Below, piece after piece: positions 33,963-42,632 of a DNA stretch of 64,000 bases. The stretch is taken from the NCBI GenBank assembly GCA_903854335.1, contig CAINVY010000003.1, forward strand, positions 1 to 64,000, read 5' to 3'. The number at the start of each line of letters is the position of its first letter. The first letter of the stretch is position 1. The notes under the pieces were generated by a model. It searched no databases. It was given only the letters and a program-made list of their open reading frames with translations, and was not told the DNA's origin. Position numbers and translations under genes: made by a program. The stretch is from an uncultured Candidatus Peregrinibacteria bacterium. Lineage in GTDB: Bacteria > Patescibacteriota > Gracilibacteria > Peribacterales > Peribacteraceae.

Positions 33963-35129
33963 TCAGAAGAGTCGGAGAATATCGTGGTACGTCACGATAG
34001 TGATGAGGAGGAGGATGACGACGAAGCCGATGAGATTCGTGGTCATCTCCAATCGCTGATCCGCGGGCTTGCGACGAACGGCCTCAAGGAGAACGAAGAA
34101 GAGCCGTCCCCCATCGAGCGCGGGAATCGGCAAAATATTGAGGATGGCGATGCTGAGACTGAGTGTGGCGAGGAGGCGCAGATACGTCATGAAGCCAAGC
34201 TGGACGGAACGATGCGTGTACTCCGCGATCCCGATGATGCCGGTGATACCCTCGGGCACCCGACCCGACGTGAAGAGCGATTGCGCCAGCTGTCCAAGCC
34301 CCCACACGGTCTGAACCGTGAGCACCCAACCCTCGCGCAGCGCCAACACCGATCCGGTTAAAGGCGACCTCAAGGGAGCGGACAAATCGCGCGGATACGC
34401 CTGCAGTTCAACGCCGGTGCGTCCGTCAACGAGAGGAATCTGCACACTCACTTCCGTCTTGAGATCCTTTCCGCTGAGCACCGTGTAGGTCACGGCACTC
34501 TTCCCCGCCTGAAGGGGAGCGACGTCCTCCGGACTCGTCACCGCCTTGCCATCCACCTTGAGCAACATGCTCGGCGTGGGAAGGTTTACCGCAGCCGCAC
34601 CCTGCCCCGGCAGAGCCTTATCGATAATGATGCCAGGAATCATGTGCACTTCTCCGACCTTTGCCGCCGATTCCAAATCGGCATAGGAGAGGTAGGTCGG
34701 GATCCAATGCCCCAAGGAAAAACCAAACGTAAAGATGATGAATGCGAAGAGAAAGTTCATCGCGACTCCGGCAACGAGGATGACAACACGAGATGAAATG
34801 GGTGCTGCCATAAAGCTCCCGCGCGCATGGCGCTCCTTCTCCGTCTCGGCATTCTCCCCCTTCAAACGAACGAATCCTCCGAAGGGAATCCAATTAAGTG
34901 AGAATTTCGTCTTCTGCCAGACAAAGAGCTTCTTGGCACGGGGGGGCAATCCGAAACCAAATTCCTCCACCACCACTCCCGCCTGACGCGCCGCAAAGAA
35001 ATGACCGCACTCGTGAATGAGGACGAGCACGGAAATCAGAACAAGAAACGCCAGCGCAGAGATCAAGATGCTGAGCAAGGGTGTGATGTTAGCGTGGCGG
35101 TGGATAACTAAAAAGTTTTCCACACGCAT
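33963..35129 (-). CDS. rseP: RseP/RIP family zinc metalloprotease (site-2 protease, PDZ)
   Basis: 388 aa; VLVLIHECGHFFAARQAGVVVEEFGFGLPP, FGGFVRLKGE, NILPIPALDGGRLFF. Confidence 0.94.
   Translation of the reverse strand: MRVENFLVIHRHANITPLLSILISALAFLVLISVLVLIHECGHFFAARQAGVVVEEFGFGLPPRAKKLFVWQKTKFSLNWIPFGGFVRLKGENAETEKERHARGSFMAAPISSRVVILVAGVAMNFLFAFIIFTFGFSLGHWIPTYLSYADLESAAKVGEVHMIPGIIIDKALPGQGAAAVNLPTPSMLLKVDGKAVTSPEDVAPLQAGKSAVTYTVLSGKDLKTEVSVQIPLVDGRTGVELQAYPRDLSAPLRSPLTGSVLALREGWVLTVQTVWGLGQLAQSLFTSGRVPEGITGIIGIAEYTHRSVQLGFMTYLRLLATLSLSIAILNILPIPALDGGRLFFVLLEAVRRKPADQRLEMTTNLIGFVVILLLITIVTYHDILRLF
35100..35123. promoter_or_regulatory. Inverted pair of DnaA-box-like sequences
   Basis: GTGGATAACT-aaaa-AGTTTTCCAC; each arm differs by 1 nt from TTATCCACA-type boxes. 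Confidence 0.5.
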
Positions 35130-35217
35130 AATCTATTGCGCCCCGATGGGAAAAAGTTCGATTTGCACGGACGTGAAACGTCCACGACTTTTGTCAGAAA
35201 TCTTTCACCTTCCCCAC

Positions 35218-35862
35218 TCAACCGTGAGCCAAAACCAACCCCTGCACCACCCGGACTCCTGCTTTCTTCAAGGTCATCGCACACTCTTCGAGTGTCGCAC
35301 CGGTGGTCGAAACATCGTCGACGAGAATGACGGATGCAGGAAGCTGTACACCGGAGTGGACACGGAAACTGCCACGCAGAGCCGCTAGCCGATCCTGTCG
35401 CTTCCTCCTCACTTGCGAGCCCGTCGGACACACGCGACGGAGGAGTTCCACCGCCTTCCATCCCCTCTCCCTCGCGACGAATGCCGCGAGCATCTGCGAC
35501 TGATTGAACCCCCGCGAAAACTTCCGCGACCAGTGGAGCGGAACCGGGCAGAGGACGGGCTCGTCCTTCGTATCGAGCAATGTCGATGCGCCGATCAGCA
35601 CCGCCGCAAGCTCCTCCCCCATTGCGCGAATGCGACGATACTTAAACGTTGCGATGGCGCGACGCAGCAGCGGGCTCTCGCGGTAATTCGTCCCCGCGAC
35701 GATACGATCGAGAAAACGCAATCCGAGCTGTCGCAGCACCTGTGTGTCCAGGATCTCCGGTTGTGATACGAGCCCAAGCCGCTCCGAGGCGGTCATCCAT
35801 TCCCCCTCCGTGCCTCTCAAAGACCGCCTGGGGAAAAGATAGTCGAGAAGTGCATTCCACAT
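35218..35862 (-). CDS. ComF family phosphoribosyltransferase-like protein
   Basis: 214 aa; LLDYLFPRRS, VLCPVPLHWSRKFSRGFNQSQMLA, VILVDDVSTTGATLEECA; the N-terminal Cys zinc motif seems absent. Confidence 0.9.
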   Translation of the reverse strand: MWNALLDYLFPRRSLRGTEGEWMTASERLGLVSQPEILDTQVLRQLGLRFLDRIVAGTNYRESPLLRRAIATFKYRRIRAMGEELAAVLIGASTLLDTKDEPVLCPVPLHWSRKFSRGFNQSQMLAAFVARERGWKAVELLRRVCPTGSQVRRKRQDRLAALRGSFRVHSGVQLPASVILVDDVSTTGATLEECAMTLKKAGVRVVQGLVLAHG

Positions 35863-36057
35863 GAGTACAGTCTACCGCTTCCCAAGAACAGGCAGAGTTG
35901 ATAAACTCTCGCGGCTTTCGGGCAATGAGCTTCCGACTTCGCTCCACATTGCGGAGCTACGCCGGACAGGCAGCTGGAAGTGCAGTCGCTTAGCGAATGC
36001 ACAGAATAGCCGCCACTGTGGCGCGTTGCCCCTCGCTCCTTCAACCCCCAATAACCC

Positions 36058-36134
36058 GGGCAATTAGCTCAGCTGGCTAGAGCGCCACATTGACATTGTG
36101 GAGGTCACTGGTTCAAGTCCAGTATTGCCCACCA
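36058..36134 (+). tRNA. tRNA-Val(GAC)
   Basis: GGGCAAT/ATTGCCC acceptor, anticodon arm CCACA-TTGACAT-TGTGG, T arm CTGG-TTCAAGT-CCAG, encoded CCA. Confidence 0.95.
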
Positions 36135-37801
36135 GATCTCTTCTTCTTTCCGAAGACATCCTCAATATCCTCTTTGGTTAGCCCCTTTGTGGTTCTACCC
36201 TTTTTCGGTAGGCTCGCGAACTTCTCAGGTACAAATCGGAAATAATACTGCACGGTGATATCCCACTTCGTTCGCTTCCCACCTGTTTCCCTTGGAGTTC
36301 GATCGAGTTCGACGCGGTCAATAAACAGATCAATCAGAATCTTCTTCTGTTTTCGACCTAGCTTGTCCAAATTGTATTTCACCGTCTTCGCTGCGCTCCT
36401 CAGTCCTTCGATCTCCTGTTCTTGTAGACCTGCCACTAGAAGCTCCTTCCCGATATCCTCGATTCGCCCTTCGATACGGTCAACCTCCTGCTGAACCGCC
36501 GCAGTCTTCTCGCTCGCCCTCTCGGCTCCATAAACACCATTGTCATATCCTTCCTCAATACGCTCCATTTTCAACTCCAGATTTGCCTTCTTTTCTCTCA
36601 ATTTCAGCAATTCCTCATCCATATCCTCCAAGCGGCTTTTTCCGTAGCGCTCATAATTGAAATACTCGCGGATGAACACTTCCGGATTCTTCAACGCCAA
36701 TTTCACCCGCCCCCATGCAGCTTCTTCAAGAGGTTCGGTTGGAACCTCGAAAACGGGATACTGCTTTCCATCCTTCTCAAACTGCTTCCTTCGGTAACTC
36801 CTCCCCCCCTTCATGCGGGGCTTGCCGGAGAACTTGGGGTGATGTGGCAAGGAAACATCATAGATCTTCCCTGAGAGCAGATACGTATGATCCGTCGCTG
36901 TCTTTGCCTTTCGGGTAGTGCGCTTCTCCTGAGCCAGATTCCATGTCATTTCCGTGATGCAGGGAGGTATGGCAACGATCGTCCATTCCTCTTCCGGCAA
37001 CGCGTTTCCTTCCTCATCTTTCGTTACCGCCGCAAACTCTCCTCGATAAAGAGAGTTTTGGATCATGTCTTCAATATGATGCACCGTCCATTTCCCTGCC
37101 CCCTTGCGTTTGTAGTACGCACTCTGTGGTACCCCCATATCGTTGAGCCGTGTCGCGATCTGTCCATATCCCATGTCCTCATATACGTACCAATGAAAGA
37201 TCTTCTGAACCCGCTCCCTCTCTTTTGGGATGATCTCTAACTGCGTCCCTTTCCCGGAAGGATTCTTGATAGGCTTATACCCGTAAGGGATGCGCGTGCC
37301 GGTGTAGTTGCCCATCTCTGCGGATGCCACAATTCCCGAACGTGTTCGGCTCTTGATGAGTTCTCGCTCAAATTGAGCAATGGCACCGAAAATCTGAAAA
37401 ATGAGATTCCCAATGGCTCCATTGAAGTTGATATTCTCCTGGAGAGATATGAAGCTGCATCCCGCCTTCTGCATACGCTCGAAAACCTCCAGCAAGTGCT
37501 TCAAGCTGCGCGAGAGACGGTCAATCTTCCACACGAGTACCGCGTCGAACTTCTTCTCGTCTACGGCCTTCAAAAGTTTTTGCAAACCAGCCCTCTCAAC
37601 CTCCGATCCCGTGTGCACGTCCTCAAAGATCCACTCCTGTTTTGTCTCAAGATTGAGGGCTTTGTTTTGCTCCACATACTCTAAAAGGCGCTTCCGCTGC
37701 GATTCCAGACCATAACCGTCCATTTTCTGTTCCTGAGTAGAAACACGAATGTAAATGGCAACGCGCCGCTTCCTAGCCATGTCTTGTGATTGAATCTCCA
37801 T
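36113..37801 (-). CDS. Large serine recombinase / integrase
   Basis: 562 aa; VAIYIRVSTQEQKMDGYGLESQ, AVLVWKIDRLSRSLKHLLEVFE, GRTRSGIVASAEMG-type region, recombinase and zinc-ribbon-region coiled coil. Confidence 0.95.
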   Translation of the reverse strand: MEIQSQDMARKRRVAIYIRVSTQEQKMDGYGLESQRKRLLEYVEQNKALNLETKQEWIFEDVHTGSEVERAGLQKLLKAVDEKKFDAVLVWKIDRLSRSLKHLLEVFERMQKAGCSFISLQENINFNGAIGNLIFQIFGAIAQFERELIKSRTRSGIVASAEMGNYTGTRIPYGYKPIKNPSGKGTQLEIIPKERERVQKIFHWYVYEDMGYGQIATRLNDMGVPQSAYYKRKGAGKWTVHHIEDMIQNSLYRGEFAAVTKDEEGNALPEEEWTIVAIPPCITEMTWNLAQEKRTTRKAKTATDHTYLLSGKIYDVSLPHHPKFSGKPRMKGGRSYRRKQFEKDGKQYPVFEVPTEPLEEAAWGRVKLALKNPEVFIREYFNYERYGKSRLEDMDEELLKLREKKANLELKMERIEEGYDNGVYGAERASEKTAAVQQEVDRIEGRIEDIGKELLVAGLQEQEIEGLRSAAKTVKYNLDKLGRKQKKILIDLFIDRVELDRTPRETGGKRTKWDITVQYYFRFVPEKFASLPKKGRTTKGLTKEDIEDVFGKKKRSGGQYWT

Positions 37802-38249
37802 GACTAGATTCTACCCTTCGTACATGAGTAATCCAATTAGGCATGTTATGCCTTTGTTTTCTTCAATCCATTGAATAAACCTACATATTGCATTGCCTGC
37901 GCAATCTCAAAAAGATACCCTTTAGGATTCTCCTCTGGGTAGAGATATTCAAAACGAAATATGTTTCCGTGCGAGGTCGTATATGATCCCCCATTTTGCT
38001 CATCGAAGGCTTCTTCTTTGGCGAACCCCTTGTTGCGCTGATCGTGAGTCTTCTGGATAACAGAAGCTCCGTTCCGACGCCGAGGATGAAGCAGCCTGCT
38101 TGAAATCCCCTATTATAGAGCGGAACTTGCATTTTATGTAAATAGTGTCCCCAGTGTACTCTGAGGATAGAGGAGCACTGTTTTTTGCTGTGCGTAGAAC
38201 AAAAAGTCGAAATGAAGAACGTGTTGACGGAGATGCCTTCTGACTTGGA

Positions 38250-38432
38250 TCATTTTTTCATAAAAATGAAAAGGACGAAAAGTAACATGCCAAATACGAT
38301 CGACAACGCCGCCGCGCCTGCGATCAAAGTTGAAACAAGAACCGCTGACCTTTCGTTTCGGAGAAAGGGCGGTATGCTTTCCTCGATCCCATCGTTGTAG
38401 GCGTATTCGCTTACGACCCGGCTTACCCGCAA
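38250..38432 (-). CDS. Small single-TM protein (60 aa)
   Basis: MRVSRVVSEYAYNDGIEESIPPFLRNERSAVLVSTLIAGAAALSIVFGMLLFVLFIFMKK; clear TM, but overlaps the inverted-repeat arm. Confidence 0.4.
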   Translation of the reverse strand: MRVSRVVSEYAYNDGIEESIPPFLRNERSAVLVSTLIAGAAALSIVFGMLLFVLFIFMKK

Positions 38433-38507
38433 ATCAGAGCAAAAAGGGGCATCCTGCCTCTGGTCATCGCTCTGATAGGCGGGAAACCGCTTACAACGAT
38501 GGGATCG
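38384..38507. repeat. 16-bp perfect inverted repeat enclosing further stems
   Basis: CGATCCCATCGTTGTA (38384-38399) / TACAACGATGGGATCG (38492-38507); inner ATCAGAGC/GCTCTGAT and CGG..CCCGC/GCGGG..CCG pairings. Confidence 0.85.
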
Positions 38508-38551
38508 CCATGCGGGGTGTCCCTTCTTGTGCGATTTCTTCTCTCATCGTT

Positions 38552-39532
38552 ATGAAAAATATGCGATTCCTCTCATGGATACTGATCCCAACATTCTGCT
38601 TTTCTATCTTTGAGGCAACTGCCGCGCAGCCGCAAAATATGACCAAACTGACGCCTCAACAGAGAGTTGCCCTTCGTAAGTCCTTGCGACTACAAAGGCA
38701 CTCAGGCTCACCTGTAACTCAACAATCATCGGCATCCTCCGTTTCCAGTTCTTCATCGTCTTCGGTGCAGTCCATGTTTCTTCCCTACTGTAAGAAATCA
38801 AGTGATGCACAGTGGAACTGCAACGATTGGTCTGCGTGTTCTTATCACGAAGGTGATGAACTAGCATGGCCTCCCACACAACCGACATGGACGCAGACTG
38901 GCTACTGCTATCCCGCCGACGGCAGCACATGTCGTGGTCGCATTAGCCCCAATGTCCGAAACTGCACGCCAACTACCGATGAACAACAAGCTCAAGATGC
39001 TCAGCAGCAACAACAGACACAGCAATACAATCAACAACAAGCAGCGCAGCAACTGCAACAGTTACAGCTCGATACACAGCACAATTACAAGACCATGACA
39101 GACAATCTCACGAAGATGAACAGCCAGCTTCCTTCGTTCGAGGGGGCAACTTCATTGGAGCTATTTTCCGTTGTCAACAAGTACACGGATGAAGTATCGA
39201 AAATGAAAGTGTACGTCGATGCCATCTACCAGTTGCAACTGTCAGACCAACCTGCGATCAACAGCATCGTCGATGCTACCAATACACTCGTCGATCAGTT
39301 CAATACCATTGCCGGATCCGCAGCCGATCTCCAATTACAACAAGTCCAGGAAGAGAATCAGCAACTAGAGCAGCAGCAACCGCAACAGCAGCAATCGCAA
39401 ATTGACCAGCAGCTACAGGCGCAGAAGCACAAGCAGGATTGCGCCAACCTACGAACATTTCTTTTCGCTCGTTATGGTGCCTTTGGATCGTCAGAAACAA
39501 TGGATCGTTACCACCAGGCTGGTTGTCCATAG
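38552..39532 (+). CDS. Secreted Gln-rich protein with Cys-containing WxCxDWSxC module
   Basis: Signal peptide MKNMRFLSWILIPTFCFSIFEATAAQ; poly-Ser; WNCNDWSACS...CRGRISPNVRNC; long Gln-rich coiled region. Confidence 0.75.
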   Translation: MKNMRFLSWILIPTFCFSIFEATAAQPQNMTKLTPQQRVALRKSLRLQRHSGSPVTQQSSASSVSSSSSSSVQSMFLPYCKKSSDAQWNCNDWSACSYHEGDELAWPPTQPTWTQTGYCYPADGSTCRGRISPNVRNCTPTTDEQQAQDAQQQQQTQQYNQQQAAQQLQQLQLDTQHNYKTMTDNLTKMNSQLPSFEGATSLELFSVVNKYTDEVSKMKVYVDAIYQLQLSDQPAINSIVDATNTLVDQFNTIAGSAADLQLQQVQEENQQLEQQQPQQQQSQIDQQLQAQKHKQDCANLRTFLFARYGAFGSSETMDRYHQAGCP

Positions 39533-39559
39533 GGATGTCTCAACTCCGATCTCGGCACT

Positions 39560-41152
39560 ATGCTATCTGGACAAAACCAAAGGCTGAGACCGAGCGACAT
39601 TCGTCAGATGTTGGAAGAAATACAGCGACGATTGCCCGAGAGACCCACGGCAGTCGATGAGCCTTTCGTCGTACCGGAACGTTTGATGAAATCATCATGG
39701 GTCAGTTCCTCCAATATCTCGTTGCCATCGAAATCGCTACAAGAAATCGCGAACCTCATGGCTGCATATCTTGGAATCATCACGCCGGTAGAGGTTAGAT
39801 ACGTGAACACATCCTTCGGAACAGCAGGAACATATCGCGTCTTGGGTCACTCGTACCGAGTCATAGAAGTGGCAGCAACGAACTCGGATTTCAATGTCGA
39901 TCAGATCCTCGCAACACTCGCGCACGAATCGACTCACCACTACCTTCATGAGCACAAAGTACAAGTTACTGAGATCATGACGGATCTCACCGCTGTGTAT
40001 CTCGGATTCGGTGAACTGTTGTATCGAGGTTACAAGACAGTTGAGCGGTACAGATCACGAACGAAGGTGGGCTACATTCAATGGCAAGATGTCAAACTCG
40101 CAGTACAGATGGCGGTGGAAATGAGGGGATGGAATATCCCTTTGCGACCATGCCCATTCTGCAAGAGTCACATTCGCCATAACATAGAGCAGTGTCCTCA
40201 CTGTCATCGTATTCTACGAGAACATGTAGAGCGGAAGGAAACGGTACCGCAAGCACCGCCGCATCGACAGAAGCGCCGACACATCACGTTCCTGAAAGAC
40301 AACTTTGCGTACTGGTTATCGAAAATATGGGATCATTTTTTATACATCGAACTTGCGGCAATGGGGCTGCTCGTTCTCCTCGGTTTGTATTTGGCTCACA
40401 ACCAGTCACTTCGCCAATCCTCCGATGTTCCTCTTCCTGTGGTCACGGAAGCCGTGAAGCAAAGTGAAGATGGGTTCGGTTCTCAGCCAAGAGAATATGG
40501 AAACATATTTCAGTCCGTTGGCTCTGCTCTCGCAAGCAATGTGCAGAGCGTCGCGACATTTCAGGGTACGAAACTCGACTACTTGGGAAGAACCGTAAAC
40601 GAATACAAATACGACAATGCGGATCTGGACATAGCTCTGTTCCAACAAAAATGGGATGCACTCAAGAGCGAATACGACCTGCTCCGAGTAGACCTTGAGA
40701 ATGGGAATGTGCAGGATCGAACGAATGTCCTCAACTCCTTCAAGACCGATCTCTTCTTTTGCGCCAACGAACTTTGGGACAGAGCCTATGAAAACGACCA
40801 GATCGAAACGATCTCACAATTACAAACGGATCTCTCCACAATCATCCATAGCCCTCCTTTCGCTCGGTATTTGCAGGAATCACAGCTCTCACAACCCGCT
40901 TTCGATGTGCTCAGTGGCATGACTGATTCCATTGGATTCCTGAGAACAAAGTATTCCCTGAATCTTCTGGAACGTAATTTACAAACGTGCCGCTCCAATC
41001 CAGATTGTTCCGATGAGAAGCAACTCGTGGATCATTTCAATCAGCTCCTGCCTGACTACAACTCGAACATCAACGATGCTTCTACGATGTTCTCCCAGTT
41101 CATGAAATTGGTGGATGTGTATCTCCTCTTCCCCGGGCAAAATACTCTTTAG
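39560..41152 (+). CDS. Membrane-anchored HExxH metallopeptidase-like protein with zinc ribbon
   Basis: 530 aa; LATLAHESTHHYLHEHKVQVTEIMTDLTAVYLGFGE, CPFCKSHIRHNIEQCPHC, TM IELAAMGLLVLLGLYLA. Confidence 0.7.
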   Translation: MLSGQNQRLRPSDIRQMLEEIQRRLPERPTAVDEPFVVPERLMKSSWVSSSNISLPSKSLQEIANLMAAYLGIITPVEVRYVNTSFGTAGTYRVLGHSYRVIEVAATNSDFNVDQILATLAHESTHHYLHEHKVQVTEIMTDLTAVYLGFGELLYRGYKTVERYRSRTKVGYIQWQDVKLAVQMAVEMRGWNIPLRPCPFCKSHIRHNIEQCPHCHRILREHVERKETVPQAPPHRQKRRHITFLKDNFAYWLSKIWDHFLYIELAAMGLLVLLGLYLAHNQSLRQSSDVPLPVVTEAVKQSEDGFGSQPREYGNIFQSVGSALASNVQSVATFQGTKLDYLGRTVNEYKYDNADLDIALFQQKWDALKSEYDLLRVDLENGNVQDRTNVLNSFKTDLFFCANELWDRAYENDQIETISQLQTDLSTIIHSPPFARYLQESQLSQPAFDVLSGMTDSIGFLRTKYSLNLLERNLQTCRSNPDCSDEKQLVDHFNQLLPDYNSNINDASTMFSQFMKLVDVYLLFPGQNTL

Positions 41153-41205
41153 ACAACGAACGAACCGGATGTTCGCTTGAATAGCAACAACTCACTGGCC
41201 GGACA

Positions 41206-41421
41206 GTGACTTTCTCATCGCCAATCCAACGACTTGACCGAACTAGGACTATAGAAATCAACTACCAAACGGCCAGCAGAAGGCAAATGCTCCACGCAAT
41301 CCTGCCTTTCAAATTAGCACTCATCAACTACCGAGATGCTCTTCTGAGAATGAAAGACATGCTCGAATGTAAAGCGGAGATGGATTCGCAGAAAAGTTTG
41401 CAGATGTCGTTGTTCGAGTGA
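41206..41421 (+). CDS. Small hypothetical protein
   Basis: 71 aa, 11 bp upstream of the HD gene in the same orientation; no family recognised. Confidence 0.45.
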   Translation: MTFSSPIQRLDRTRTIEINYQTASRRQMLHAILPFKLALINYRDALLRMKDMLECKAEMDSQKSLQMSLFE

Positions 41422-41432
41422 TAGTGTGAGGC

Positions 41433-42197
41433 ATGAAAGCCAACTCACTCACCCCTCGTCTCCGCGACGCGCTAGCAATGGCGACGCGGGTTCATGCTGA
41501 CATGAAACGAAAGGTTGATGGGCAACCGTATATCGTCCATCCTCTCGCGGTCTTCAAATGGCTCCAGGAGCGGGACGCAGATGAGGACACACAGATCGCA
41601 GGCCTCCTGCACGACGTGCTGGAAGACGCACCGTCAGAGAAGAGAGAGACATACCGTAAGGAAATCGAGGAAACGTTCGGCTCCGGCGTTCTTGCGCTTG
41701 TGGAGAGCGTTACAGAGGAGGACAAGAGTCTTTCGTGGCGGGAACGGAAGGAGCGCTATCTTGAACGCCTCAAGGGCGCTGAACGCCCGTCTCTCCTTAT
41801 CGCGTGCGCCGATCTCATTCACAACACCCAGAGCCTCCAGACGAGCCTTGCGACGGAAGGAGAAGCCGTCTGGAGCAAGCTGAACGCGCCGAAGCAACAG
41901 CAACTCTGGGTCATTGTCCAGACTATGGAATTGCTAACCGAGAAGTTGGGAGGAAGGTACACACTTCCACTCCGTCCGTGTATTCCTGCTATCTCGATGC
42001 ACCCTCCACGAACAGAGTGCCTCTGGTTCAATTATGACGACCCCTGGGACGGCACAGAAGTGACATGTCCGGTGTGCGAATGGAAAGGCGTCGTCCGGGA
42101 CGGAGACATGTCCACCTACGACACGCTGCTCGATTTCTCCTGCCCCGTCTGTGAGGAGATCCTTGTTATCGTGCGATTCCCTAATCGAGAGGTATGA
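41433..42197 (+). CDS. RelA/SpoT-type HD hydrolase with C-terminal zinc-ribbon-like cysteines
   Basis: YIVHPLAVFKWL, AGLLHDVLEDAP, ACADLIHNTQSL (HD); CPVCEWKG...FSCPVCEEIL (4 Cys). Confidence 0.8.
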   Translation: MKANSLTPRLRDALAMATRVHADMKRKVDGQPYIVHPLAVFKWLQERDADEDTQIAGLLHDVLEDAPSEKRETYRKEIEETFGSGVLALVESVTEEDKSLSWRERKERYLERLKGAERPSLLIACADLIHNTQSLQTSLATEGEAVWSKLNAPKQQQLWVIVQTMELLTEKLGGRYTLPLRPCIPAISMHPPRTECLWFNYDDPWDGTEVTCPVCEWKGVVRDGDMSTYDTLLDFSCPVCEEILVIVRFPNREV

Positions 42198-42204
42198 TTC
42201 CATC

Positions 42205-42540
42205 ATGCAAAATACTGACGACCAAGTTTCGGTATCGAGAGAGGGAAACAATATTTTCATTCGCATTGACGAAACAATTACCCTTCACGAGATGGTTGGT
42301 ATGAAGAAAGTTGATCCCCATCGAAAGGGACGCAAGAAGGTATTGCAAGAACAGAAGATTGGTGACGACTTTCACCGTAAATCAAAATCTTGGCGAAAAC
42401 TTGAACGTGTCATCGACCGAGAGAATAACAGGTACAAGGAAACGGTGACCGACTCCTCAGGAAAGGTCCTACTTTCCTGCGACGAGCCTCTCAGCGAACA
42501 CAGAGAGCATGGTAATGCGAAGAATATACATTCTCAGTAA
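42205..42540 (+). CDS. Conserved-looking small hypothetical protein
   Basis: 111 aa from MQNTDDQ; HRKSKSWRKLERVIDRENNRYKETVTDSSGKVLLSCDEPLSEHREHGNAK. Confidence 0.6.
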   Translation: MQNTDDQVSVSREGNNIFIRIDETITLHEMVGMKKVDPHRKGRKKVLQEQKIGDDFHRKSKSWRKLERVIDRENNRYKETVTDSSGKVLLSCDEPLSEHREHGNAKNIHSQ

Positions 42541-42632
42541 GAGGATCATTTCCACGAGGTCGTTGTTCCAATTCGGTTCTGGGTGTAATTTGACAACTGC
42601 CTTTGGCACTATACTTTCTTACGGGCTGGCAC

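Noticed and set aside
32510-35129. oriC next to dnaA
   Set aside because: Only two DnaA-box-like sites and no long AT-rich intergenic region; evidence fits operon regulation better than an origin.
38330-38551. N-terminal 74-codon extension of the 400-aa ORF
   Set aside because: Translation is not protein-like and crosses the structured repeat; a signal peptide begins at ATG 38552.
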